Both the position numbers and the translations under genes were made by a program. This document shows, in pieces, positions 42,575 through 50,318 of a stretch of DNA of 64,000 nt. The stretch spans positions 1 to 64,000 of the forward strand of contig AZWL01000012.1 of assembly GCA_000514715.1 (NCBI GenBank), written 5' to 3'. The notes beneath the pieces were generated by a model. It searched no databases. It saw nothing but the letters and a program-made list of their open reading frames with translations, and had not been told where the DNA came from. Position 1 is the first letter of the stretch. Each line of letters opens with the position of its first letter. This stretch comes from Streptomyces sp. CNH099. GTDB lineage: Bacteria; Actinomycetota; Actinomycetes; Streptomycetales; Streptomycetaceae.

Positions 42575-43528
42575 CTACGCCGGCCGCTGCCCCGGGTCGT
42601 CGGGCCAGAGCGGCTCCGCGGCCTCGGCCGCGTCGACGTCCGGCGGCGGCGCCGAGCCGGCCAGCGCCGCCTCGGGGGGCGGCGGCGGGGGCGGCACCTC
42701 CGCGGGCAGCGCCGGCACCTCCGGCGGCAGCACCGTGATGTCGGGGAGCACCGTGGCGTCCGGCGGCGCCATCGACGCCCAGCCGAGCCGCGCCGCCGGG
42801 TCCAGCAGCGCCTGGTACGGGCCCACGGCGTCCTTGCCGATGCGCCGCAGCGCGGCCCAGACCGTGACCTGGTTCGCGGACAGCACCGGCATCCGCAGCT
42901 CAGCCTCCAGCTGCGGGATGACGTCGTACGTGGGGAGGTTGGTGCAGCTGATGAAGAGCGCGTCCGGCGAGCCGTGCGCGACGGCCAGCCGGGCCATCTC
43001 GACGACCTGCCGGTAGGGCACCCGCCAGATCTGCCGGGTCAGCCCGAGGCTGGCCCGCCCGGTGACCTCGACGCCGCCCTCTTCGAGGAACTCCTCCAGG
43101 GCTCCCGTGACGGAGGGTGTGTAGGGCGTGACGATGGCGGCACGGCGGGCGCCGATCTCGTTCAGCGCCATCAGCATGGCCCCGGACGTCGTCAGCGCCG
43201 GCACCGCGGCGGCCGACGACATGGCGGCGGTCATGGCATGCTCGCCCATGGGCCCGTCGGCGAAGCTGCCGGACGCGCACGCGTAGGCGATGACCTCGGG
43301 CGAGACGGCGGTGAGCGCCTGGACCGCCTCGCGCAGGGTCTGGTGTTCACTCACGAGCCTGGCCAGGTCGAGGCTGACCTCGACGGGGACGTAGGGAGTG
43401 CGCGTCAGATGCAGGGACACATCGTCGGGCACCCAGCGCCATAGTTCGCGGTCGAGCGCGAAGTCAAAAGGGGCTACGACACCCACACCACGCTGTGGCT
43501 GTGGTCCGCCCAGAAAAGAGACGTCCAT
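42575..43528 (-). CDS. Maleate-isomerase-like protein with both catalytic cysteines
   Basis: A 317-residue protein. IAYACASGSFADGP and LFISCTNLPTYDVIP supply the two cysteines of the Asp/Glu racemase/maleate isomerase fold, and ANQVTVWAALR is conserved with the paralogue. The last 65 residues are a Pro/Ala/Glu-rich tail with an eight-proline run, absent in the paralogue. It would catalyse isomerisation or racemisation of a small dicarboxylate or amino acid. It is divergent from the dehydrogenase gene with 236 bp between. Confidence 0.82.
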   Translation of the reverse strand: MDVSFLGGPQPQRGVGVVAPFDFALDRELWRWVPDDVSLHLTRTPYVPVEVSLDLARLVSEHQTLREAVQALTAVSPEVIAYACASGSFADGPMGEHAMTAAMSSAAAVPALTTSGAMLMALNEIGARRAAIVTPYTPSVTGALEEFLEEGGVEVTGRASLGLTRQIWRVPYRQVVEMARLAVAHGSPDALFISCTNLPTYDVIPQLEAELRMPVLSANQVTVWAALRRIGKDAVGPYQALLDPAARLGWASMAPPDATVLPDITVLPPEVPALPAEVPPPPPPPEAALAGSAPPPDVDAAEAAEPLWPDDPGQRPA

Positions 43529-43764
43529 GAGGATGCCCCGTTCGTACGGAGGGCTGGGGGAAGGTAGAACATCTGGAACAGCCGGTGAGCGACCGGGACG
43601 CAGTGACAGATGCGGTTATTGACGAAGGTAGAGGCACACCCCTAGCGTGGTCAATCCTCGCATCTCCGACGTTTTTCCGCCTTCTCTTTCAGGCTACATC
43701 CGGTACTGCCTCCGGTACTGGAGACCATTGCAGCAGTGCCTCATTGCGGGACGGTTTCCTTCCT

Positions 43765-44706
43765 ATGTCCGATATCCGCGTGCTCGTCCTCGATGACGAT
43801 CCGCCGCCCGACCTGGAGCGACTCCGGGGGCGGGCCCAAGTGGTCACCACGGACGAGGACCGGCTCGCCGAGCTGCTGCCCTCCGCCGACGTGGTGCTGG
43901 TGTGGGACTTCGCCTCGCACGCGGTGCGCAGGGCCTGGCCGGGCCGCGGCCGGCGGCCGGGGTGGGTGCACACCCCCAGCGCGGGGGTGGACCACGTGCT
44001 CTCCCCCGAGTTCGCCGCCTCGGACACGGTGCTGACCAACGCCCGCGGGGTCTTCGACCGGCCCATCGCGGAGTACGTCGCCGGGCTGGTGCTGGCCCTG
44101 GCCAAGGACTTCCCCGGCACCTGGGAGCGGCAGCGGCAGCACCGCTGGCAGCACCGCGAGACGCTGCGGCTGGCCGGCACCCGGGCCGTGGTGGTCGGGG
44201 CGGGGCCCATCGGCCGGGCCGTCGCGGACACGCTCGGGTGCCTTGAGGTGCGTACGGAACTGGTGGGCAGGACCGCGCGCGCGGGCGTGCGCGGGCAGGA
44301 GGAGCTGCCGGCGCTGCTGGCGCAGGCCGACTGGGTGGTGTGCGCGGCGCCGCTGACGCCCCAGACCCGCGGGATGTTCGGCCGGGAGGCGTTCGCGGCG
44401 ATGCCGGACCGGGCCCGGTTCATCAACGTCGGCCGCGGCCCGCTGGTCGACACGGCGGCGCTGGTCGCGGCGCTGGAGCAGCGGGAGATCGCGGCGGCGG
44501 CGCTGGACGTCTTCGAGACCGAGCCGCTGCCGCCCGACGACCCGCTGTGGCAGGTGCCGGGCCTGTTCGTCTCGCCGCACATGAGCGGCGACACGGTGGG
44601 CTGGCGCGGGGCGCTGGCGGACCAGTTCGTGGAGCTGTTCGACCTGTGGGAGGCGGGCCGGCCGCTCTTCAACATCGTGGACAAGCAACTGGGGTACGTA
44701 CGGTGA
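43765..44706 (+). CDS. D-2-hydroxyacid dehydrogenase (NAD-dependent)
   Basis: A 313-residue enzyme. The nucleotide-binding motif is VVGAGPIGRAVADTL, with RFINVGRGPLVD, the ALDVFETEPLP motif and the catalytic His in SPHMSGD. Arg in VNARGVF and Glu in the DVFETE region complete the expected set. It would interconvert a 2-oxoacid and D-2-hydroxyacid within the catabolic island. ATG at 43765 has no clear ribosome-binding site. It starts the amidase operon. Confidence 0.88.
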   Translation: MSDIRVLVLDDDPPPDLERLRGRAQVVTTDEDRLAELLPSADVVLVWDFASHAVRRAWPGRGRRPGWVHTPSAGVDHVLSPEFAASDTVLTNARGVFDRPIAEYVAGLVLALAKDFPGTWERQRQHRWQHRETLRLAGTRAVVVGAGPIGRAVADTLGCLEVRTELVGRTARAGVRGQEELPALLAQADWVVCAAPLTPQTRGMFGREAFAAMPDRARFINVGRGPLVDTAALVAALEQREIAAAALDVFETEPLPPDDPLWQVPGLFVSPHMSGDTVGWRGALADQFVELFDLWEAGRPLFNIVDKQLGYVR

Positions 44707-44756
44707 CGGGACCGGCGGCACCGGCGCCGGAGGGTACGCGGGAGCGAGGAGGCGGA

Positions 44757-46205
44757 ATGGCGGGGAGCACGGATCCGGCGGATCTCACGGCGGTGGAGCT
44801 GCTGCGCGGCTACCGCTCCGGCGAGCTGTCGCCCGTCGAGGCCGCCCGCGCGGTGCTCGCGCGGGCGGCCCGGGCGCAGGAGCTGACCAACGCCTTCGTC
44901 ACCCTCGACGGGGTGCGGGACGCGGCGCTCGCCCGCGCGGAGGCGTCCGCGCGCCGCTGGCAGCGCGGCGAGCCCGCCGGGCTGCTCGACGGCGTGCCGG
45001 TGACCGTCAAGGACATGATCCTGCAGCGCGGCACCCCGACGCTGCGCGGCTCCCGGCTCGTCGACCCGGACCGCGAGTGGGACGAGGACGCCCCCTCGGT
45101 GGCGCGGCTGCGGGAGCACGGCGCGGTGTTCCTCGGCAAGACCACGACGCCGGAGTTCGGCTGGAAGGGCACCACGGACAGCCCGCTGAGCGGGGTGACC
45201 GCCAACCCGTACGACGCGGGCCGCACCGCCGGCGGCTCCAGCGGCGGCAGCGCCGCGGCGGTGGCGCTGGGCGCGGGGCCGCTGAGCCTGGGCACGGACG
45301 GCGGCGGCTCGGTGCGGATCCCGGCGTCGTTCTGCGGGATCGTCGCGCTGAAGGCCACGTACGGGCGGGTGCCGCTGTATCCGGCGAGCCCGTTCGGCAC
45401 GCTGGCGCACGTCGGGCCGATGACGCGGGACGTCCGGGACACCGCGCTGCTGATGGACGTGGTCAGCGGCGCGGACCCGCGGGACTGGTCGCAGCTGGGC
45501 CCGCCGCCCGGCGGCTTCGTCGACGCCCTCGACGGCGCCGCGGAGGGCGTGCGCGGGCTGCGGGTGGCGTACAGCGCGTCCTTCGGCGGCCAGGTGCGCG
45601 TCGACCCGCAGGTGGCCCGCGTGGTCCGGGGCGCGGTGGAGCGGCTGTCGGACCTGGGCGCGTACGTGGAGGAGGCCGACCCGCGGCTGTGCGACGGGCT
45701 CGCCGCGTGCCAGGAGGCCTTCCACACGCTGTGGTTCAGCGGCGCCGCGCGGGTGGTGCAGCCGCACGGGCCGCAGGCGCGGGAGCTGCTGGACCCGGGG
45801 CTGCGGGAGATCGTGGCGCTGGGCGAGCGGTACAGCGCGCTGGACTACCTGGCCGCGGTGGACGTGCGGATGGCGCTCGGGCAGGCGATGGGGCGCTTCC
45901 ACCAGACGTACGACGTGCTGGTCACGCCGACCGTGCCGATCACGGCCTTCGAGACGGGGGCGGAGGTGCCGAAGGACTCCGGCCACACCCGGTGGACCGG
46001 GTGGACCCCGTTCACGTACCCCTTCAACCTCACCCAGCAGCCGGCCGTCAGCCTGCCCTGCGGGGTGGACGGGGCGGGGCTGCCGGTGGGGGTGCAGCTC
46101 GTCGCGGCGCGGCACCGGGACGCGCTGGTGCTGCGCACGGCGCAGGCGATGTACGAGTCGGGGATCGCCGACGGCGTCCGGCCGCCGGCCCCGGCCGACG
46201 GCTGA
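44757..46205 (+). CDS. Amidase-signature hydrolase
   Basis: A 482-residue amidase-signature enzyme with the Ser-cisSer-Lys triad: K85 in VTVKDM, S161 in TAGGSSGGS and S185 in GGGSVRIPAS. It would hydrolyse a C-N bond of a small amide. The ATG at 44757 with GAGGAGG is chosen; an in-frame GTG at 44703 overlapping the dehydrogenase stop is possible. No signal peptide, so it acts on an imported substrate, in line with the nearby importer. Confidence 0.9.
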   Translation: MAGSTDPADLTAVELLRGYRSGELSPVEAARAVLARAARAQELTNAFVTLDGVRDAALARAEASARRWQRGEPAGLLDGVPVTVKDMILQRGTPTLRGSRLVDPDREWDEDAPSVARLREHGAVFLGKTTTPEFGWKGTTDSPLSGVTANPYDAGRTAGGSSGGSAAAVALGAGPLSLGTDGGGSVRIPASFCGIVALKATYGRVPLYPASPFGTLAHVGPMTRDVRDTALLMDVVSGADPRDWSQLGPPPGGFVDALDGAAEGVRGLRVAYSASFGGQVRVDPQVARVVRGAVERLSDLGAYVEEADPRLCDGLAACQEAFHTLWFSGAARVVQPHGPQARELLDPGLREIVALGERYSALDYLAAVDVRMALGQAMGRFHQTYDVLVTPTVPITAFETGAEVPKDSGHTRWTGWTPFTYPFNLTQQPAVSLPCGVDGAGLPVGVQLVAARHRDALVLRTAQAMYESGIADGVRPPAPADG

Positions 46206-46223
46206 AGCGACCCGCCACGGGTG

Positions 46224-46251
46224 ACGGGGCCGCCCGGCCGGGCGGCCCCGT
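46224..46251. terminator. 28-bp perfect palindrome after the amidase
   Basis: A self-complementary GC-rich element (two 14-nt arms, no loop) centred on 46237/46238, 19 bp beyond the amidase stop. It is the amidase terminator or a shared bidirectional one. Confidence 0.7.
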
Positions 46252-46261
46252 GTCCCGGCGG

Positions 46262-46307
46262 GACGCTGAACTTCCGCCGGCGTCAGAGCCGGCGGAAGTT
46301 CAGCGTC
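46262..46307. terminator. 20-bp perfect hairpin made from the DUF3830 3' end
   Basis: Arms at 46262-46281 and 46288-46307 pair over 20 bp with a 6-nt loop holding the DUF3830 stop (46283-46285). One arm is the coding sequence for the last residues of that protein; the other is its exact inverted copy downstream. The structure is much stronger than a normal terminator and overlaps coding DNA. Confidence 0.8.
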
Positions 46308-46783
46308 TCGCCCAGCGCGCCGGCGCGCCACAGGTCCTGGCAGGCGGCCGCCATCTCGTCCAGCCCTTCGACCACCGAGCCCCAGACGATGCCGGGGACC
46401 CAGCCGCTGTCGCCGTTGATGAGCAGGTTGTTCCGCTCGTAGAACAGCGCGAGGTCGACGACGCTCGCCCGGCCCTGGTGCTTGGCCTCGGCCTCGTAGC
46501 CGTAGCTGGCGGTGCCGAGGACGGTGTCGGTGAAGCTGAAGTAGCACAGGTCCCCGGGAATGGGGGTGACCGTCGGGTTCTCCAGCGGCGGCTCGGCGGC
46601 CGCGAACGCGGGAAGCAGGGTGTAGATCTCGTTGCGGGCGTACTTCGCGTGGTAGACGTCGCCGCCGAGCGGGAGCGCATCCCACACCGCGGCACAGGTC
46701 ACGGGGGCTCTGTCGTCGAGTAGCTGCGCTGTGCAGCGGACGTCCCGTTTGGCCAGAGAGACCTCGACAAATCGCGCGGGCAT
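46283..46783 (-). CDS. DUF3830 family protein (cyclophilin-like fold)
   Basis: A 166-residue protein matching the DUF3830 family, with a cyclophilin-like barrel: HAKYARNEIYTLLP, NPTVTPIPGDLCYFSF and SYGYEAEAKHQGRASVVDLALFY (in part) are characteristic. Members are often found beside amidases and maleate-isomerase-like proteins; no reaction is established. It converges on the amidase and is divergent from ehuB, 97 bp away. The last seven codons form one arm of a long hairpin. Confidence 0.85.
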   Translation of the reverse strand: MPARFVEVSLAKRDVRCTAQLLDDRAPVTCAAVWDALPLGGDVYHAKYARNEIYTLLPAFAAAEPPLENPTVTPIPGDLCYFSFTDTVLGTASYGYEAEAKHQGRASVVDLALFYERNNLLINGDSGWVPGIVWGSVVEGLDEMAAACQDLWRAGALGETLNFRRL

Positions 46784-46880
46784 ACACCACTCCCTCGTTC
46801 GGTGTATCCCACGATAACGGGAGGATCACCGGCTGGAACCGACCCGCATAACTTCGGCGGGGGCGGGTAGCCGCGCGCCC

Positions 46881-47798
46881 ATGGTTCTACGTGGTGAGAA
46901 CGAGACGAGAAGCGGGCCGGGCGGGCTGAGGCGCCGCTCGCTGCTCGCATCAGCCGCCGCCGTCGGCGCGGCCGGGGCGATCGGCGGCGCCGCCGGTTGC
47001 AGCCGGACGGCCGAGGCGGACGGCAGCGTCGAAGGGGGTGACCTGCTCGAAAAGCTGCGAGACCGCGGCGTCGTCAAGGTCGGCATCGCCGGCGAGGTGC
47101 CCTTCGGCTATATCAACGAGGACGGTGACGCCGTCGGCGAGGCGCCCGCCATCGCCGAGGTGATCTTCAAGCGACTGGGGATCGACAAGATCGAGCCGGT
47201 GCCGGTGGAGTTCGGGGCGCTGATCCCGGGCCTGAAGGTGCAGTTGTTCGACGTCGTGTCCGCGGGAATGTACATCAACCCGGACAGATGTGCCCAGGTC
47301 CTCTTTTCCGACCCCGACTATCTGATGCTGGACGCCTTCATCGTCAAGAAGGGCAACCCGCACAACATCCGGGATTACAAGGACATCGCCGAGAAGGGCC
47401 TGAAGCTGGCGAGCGGCACCGCGTACGCCGAGATCGACTACGCCAAGGCCAACGGCGTGAAGGAGGTCCTGGTCCTGCCGGACCAGGTGGCGGGCCTGGA
47501 GGCGGTCGAGCAGGGCCGCGTGGACGCCTTCGCCGGCACCAGCGTCACCGTCACCAACGCGGTCAAGGGCTCCAAGCGGGCCGAGGGGTCCGAGCCCTTC
47601 CAGCCGGTCGTCGACGGCGAGCCCGCCTACGGCGCCGGCGGCTTCGCCTTCCGGCTGTCGGAGAAGAACCTGCGCGACGCCTTCAACGAGGAGCTGCACA
47701 AGCTCAAGGAGAGCGGTGAGCTGCTCCGTCTCGTCAAACCCTTCGGCTTCACCGAAGACGAGATGACGGACATGACGGCGAAGGAGCTGTGCGGCTGA
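46881..47798 (+). CDS. ehuB: Ectoine-type ABC transporter substrate-binding lipoprotein
   Basis: A 305-residue family 3 solute-binding protein. A twin-arginine/lipoprotein signal (LRRRSLLASAA, lipobox AAGC near residue 40) precedes a fold very similar to EhuB: PDRCAQVLFSDPDY, VKKGNPHNIRDYKDIA and GAGGFAFRLSEKNLRDAFN. EhuB binds ectoine and hydroxyectoine. The ligand here is uncertain because the associated enzymes differ from the known ectoine pathway. First gene of ehuBCDA, overlapping the next start by one base. Confidence 0.82.
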   Translation: MVLRGENETRSGPGGLRRRSLLASAAAVGAAGAIGGAAGCSRTAEADGSVEGGDLLEKLRDRGVVKVGIAGEVPFGYINEDGDAVGEAPAIAEVIFKRLGIDKIEPVPVEFGALIPGLKVQLFDVVSAGMYINPDRCAQVLFSDPDYLMLDAFIVKKGNPHNIRDYKDIAEKGLKLASGTAYAEIDYAKANGVKEVLVLPDQVAGLEAVEQGRVDAFAGTSVTVTNAVKGSKRAEGSEPFQPVVDGEPAYGAGGFAFRLSEKNLRDAFNEELHKLKESGELLRLVKPFGFTEDEMTDMTAKELCG

Positions 47799-48544
47799 TG
47801 ATGAGCTGGGAGTTCTTCCGGGAGTGGTTCCTCCCGGGCATCTGGGTCACGATCCAGGTGCTCCTCTACAGCACGGTGCTGGCCGCCATCGTGGCGTTCA
47901 CCGTCGGCACGCTGCGGACCTCGCGGTTCTGGATCGTGCGCTTCCTCGCCGGCACGTACTTCGAGATCTTCCGCGGCATGTCCGCGCTGATCTTCATGTT
48001 CTGGATGGCGTTCGCGGTGCCGCTGATGCTCGGCTGGCAGTTCGTGCCGCTGTGGTCCGGCACGCTGGCGCTCGGCATGACCTACGGCGCGTACGGCTCC
48101 GAGATCGTGCGCGGCGCGCTGGCGGCGGTGCCCGCGGCGCAGCGGGAGGCCGGCATCGCGCTCAGCTTCACCCGCATGCAGCGGCTGCGCCGCATCGAGA
48201 TTCCGCAGGCGTGGCCGGAGATGATCCCGCCGTTCAACAACCTGCTGATCGAACTGATGAAAGGCACGGCGCTGGTGTCGGTCATCGCCGTCGCCGACAT
48301 GACGTTCGCCGGAAACCTGCTGCGGCTGGCGACGAACGAGAGCGCGCCGATCTACACGCTGCTGCTGGTGCTCTACTTCCTTCTCGCGTTCATCCTCACC
48401 CGCCTCATGCGGATGCTGGAGCGCCGGGCCAAAGCGGGGGTGGGCCGGGCTCCGGAGAAGAAGAACGGCATCCTCACCCGTAAGCTCTCCGGCCGCGGCG
48501 AGTCCGCGCAGGCGAGCGCCCAGACCGCCGGAGGTGTCGGATGA
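47798..48544 (+). CDS. ehuC: Ectoine-type ABC transporter permease EhuC
   Basis: A 248-residue polar amino-acid-type permease with five or six helices and the EAA-like loop REAGIALSFTRMQRLRRIEIPQ (in part). The charged C-terminal 35 residues are cytosolic. The ATG at 47798 overlaps the ehuB stop (TGATG), with AAGGAG upstream; a GTG at 47789 is the alternative. It ends in an ATGA overlap with ehuD. Confidence 0.85.
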   Translation: MMSWEFFREWFLPGIWVTIQVLLYSTVLAAIVAFTVGTLRTSRFWIVRFLAGTYFEIFRGMSALIFMFWMAFAVPLMLGWQFVPLWSGTLALGMTYGAYGSEIVRGALAAVPAAQREAGIALSFTRMQRLRRIEIPQAWPEMIPPFNNLLIELMKGTALVSVIAVADMTFAGNLLRLATNESAPIYTLLLVLYFLLAFILTRLMRMLERRAKAGVGRAPEKKNGILTRKLSGRGESAQASAQTAGGVG

Positions 48545-49194
48545 CGTTCGACTGGGATGTCGTCGACGAGTTCATGCCGCGGTTCTGGGACGGTGTACTC
48601 GTCACCCTCCAGGCCCTGGCGCTCGGCACGCTGATCGCCTTCTCCCTCGGCCTCGTCTGGGCCATGGCGCAGCGCTCGCCGCAGCCGTGGGTCCGCTTGC
48701 CGGTGATCTGGGTCACCGAGTTCATCCGGAACACCCCGCTGCTGGTGCAGCTGTTCTTCCTGTTCTACGTGGTCCCCGAGGTGGGCCCGTCCATGTCCCC
48801 GCTCACCACCGGCATCGTCGGCCTGGGCCTGCACTACTCCACGTACACCGCCGAGGTGTACCGCGCGGGCATCGACGGCGTGCCGGTCGGCCAGTGGGAG
48901 GCGTCGAAGGCGCTCAGCCTGTCGCGCCGCCGGACCTGGACGTCCGTGATCCTCCCGCAGGCCATCCGCCGGGTGGTGCCCGCGCTGGGCAACTACGTGG
49001 TCGCGATGCTCAAGGACTCGCCGATGATCGCGGTCATCGGCGCGCTGGACATGCTCGGCGAGGCCCGGCAGTTCAGCAACGAGACCTTCACCACCGAGGC
49101 CATCACCGTCGTGGGCGTGGCGTTCATCGTGATCGCCTACCCCGCTTCCCTTCTGATCCGAGCCCTGGAGCGTCGTCTTGTCAACAACACCTGA
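48541..49194 (+). CDS. ehuD: Ectoine-type ABC transporter permease EhuD
   Basis: A 217-residue permease of the HisM/EhuD family. FIRNTPLLVQLFFLFYV is the classical polar amino-acid permease signature, and WEASKALSLSRRRTWTSVILPQ the EAA loop. It pairs with EhuC in the membrane. Starts inside the ATGA overlap with ehuC and overlaps ehuA by 17 bp. Confidence 0.88.
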   Translation: MTFDWDVVDEFMPRFWDGVLVTLQALALGTLIAFSLGLVWAMAQRSPQPWVRLPVIWVTEFIRNTPLLVQLFFLFYVVPEVGPSMSPLTTGIVGLGLHYSTYTAEVYRAGIDGVPVGQWEASKALSLSRRRTWTSVILPQAIRRVVPALGNYVVAMLKDSPMIAVIGALDMLGEARQFSNETFTTEAITVVGVAFIVIAYPASLLIRALERRLVNNT

Positions 49195-49990
49195 CTCCAC
49201 CACCGATAAGAACCCGCCCGTCGACGGCAGCCAGCTGATCCGCTTCGACAACGTGACCAAGCGGTTCGGCGACAACGTCGTCCTCGACGACCTGTGCTTC
49301 GACGTGTCGTCCGGCAAGCACGTGACGCTCATCGGGCCCTCCGGTTCGGGCAAGACCACGATCCTGCGGCTGCTGATGACCCTGGTGGAGCCGGACAGCG
49401 GCACCGTCAAGGTCAGCGGCGACTACCTCTTCCACGAGGAGCGGAACGGCAAGCTGGAGCCCGCCGGCGAGAGCCACATCCGCGAGGTGCGCAAGAACAT
49501 CGGGATGGTGTTCCAGCAGTTCAACCTCTTCCCGAACATGAAGGTGATCCGGAACATCACCGAGGCCCCGGTGCACGTGCTGGGGCTGTCCAAGGAGGAG
49601 GCGGAGTCCCGGGCGCGGGAGCTGCTGGAGCTGGTGGGGCTCACCGAGCACATCGACAAGTACCCGAGCCAGCTCTCCGGCGGCCAGCAGCAGCGCGTGG
49701 CGATCGCCCGCGCGCTGGCGATGCGGCCGCAGATACTGCTGCTGGACGAGGTCACCTCGGCGCTGGACCCGGAGCTGGTGGCCGGTGTGCTGGACCTGCT
49801 GCGGGACATCGCGCGGACCACGGACATCACCATGCTGTGCGTCACCCACGAGATGAACTTCGCGCGCGACATCTCCGACGACGTGCTGATGTTCGACGCC
49901 GGAAAGATCATCGAGTCCGGTCCGCCGGAGAAGATCTTCAGCGAGCCGGAGCACGAGCGGACGCAGCAGTTCCTCAACGCGATCCTCTGA
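49178..49990 (+). CDS. ehuA: Ectoine-type ABC transporter ATPase EhuA
   Basis: A 270-residue ABC ATPase. Walker A GPSGSGKTT, Q-loop FQQFNLFPNM, signature LSGGQQQR, Walker B ILLLDEVTSALDP and the H-loop His in VTHEM. An EhuA-like insertion (FHEERNGKLEPAGESHIREVRKN in part) lies between Walker A and the Q-loop. TTG 49178 is the likely start, inside ehuD, after GGAG at about 49167. Confidence 0.88.
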   Translation: MSTTPDSTTDKNPPVDGSQLIRFDNVTKRFGDNVVLDDLCFDVSSGKHVTLIGPSGSGKTTILRLLMTLVEPDSGTVKVSGDYLFHEERNGKLEPAGESHIREVRKNIGMVFQQFNLFPNMKVIRNITEAPVHVLGLSKEEAESRARELLELVGLTEHIDKYPSQLSGGQQQRVAIARALAMRPQILLLDEVTSALDPELVAGVLDLLRDIARTTDITMLCVTHEMNFARDISDDVLMFDAGKIIESGPPEKIFSEPEHERTQQFLNAIL

Positions 49991-50030
49991 AGTCGCGCCC
50001 GGCGCCGTACACCGGCGCCGACCGACTCGT

Positions 50031-50062
50031 GCGGGCGCCCTCCGGCGACGGAGGGCGCCCGC
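50031..50062. terminator. Hairpin terminator between ehuA and tRNA-Leu
   Basis: A 12-bp GC stem (50031-50042 with 50051-50062) and 8-nt loop between the convergent ehuA and tRNA-Leu genes; it can serve both. Confidence 0.75.
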
Positions 50063-50118
50063 CGGCGTGTGGAGGTGCCCGCGTCCGCGCGGAACCCGCC
50101 CGGTGCGGCGGACACGCG

Positions 50119-50203
50119 TGCGGCGGGAGGGATTCGAACCCTCAAGCCCGGTCAGGGGCCACAGATCCTAAGTCTGCTGCGTCAGCCATTGCGCCACCGC
50201 CGC
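50119..50203 (-). tRNA. tRNA-Leu (TAG anticodon)
   Basis: An 85-nt class II tRNA with a long variable arm. Anticodon loop ACTTAGGA (TAG). The acceptor stem GCGGCGG pairs with CCGCCGC. It reads CTA and related codons and is distinct from the TTA-reading bldA tRNA. Confidence 0.95.
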
Positions 50204-50318
50204 TCGTCCGGAATGGTACCCGGCCCCGCATCACGGCCCGGTGACCGCGGGGCCGGCCCCGGGCCCGGCCGCCGGAACGCGGGTGCGGGGCGGCACGGCG
50301 GCGTCGTAGGGTGCGGCA

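Noticed and set aside
43689..46829. A 1046-codon minus-strand open frame over the dehydrogenase and amidase
   Set aside because: Antisense to two genes with clear catalytic motifs.
41754..49990. Standard ectoine utilisation cluster
   Set aside because: The transporter matches, but ectoine hydrolase, deacetylase, EutB and EutC are missing.
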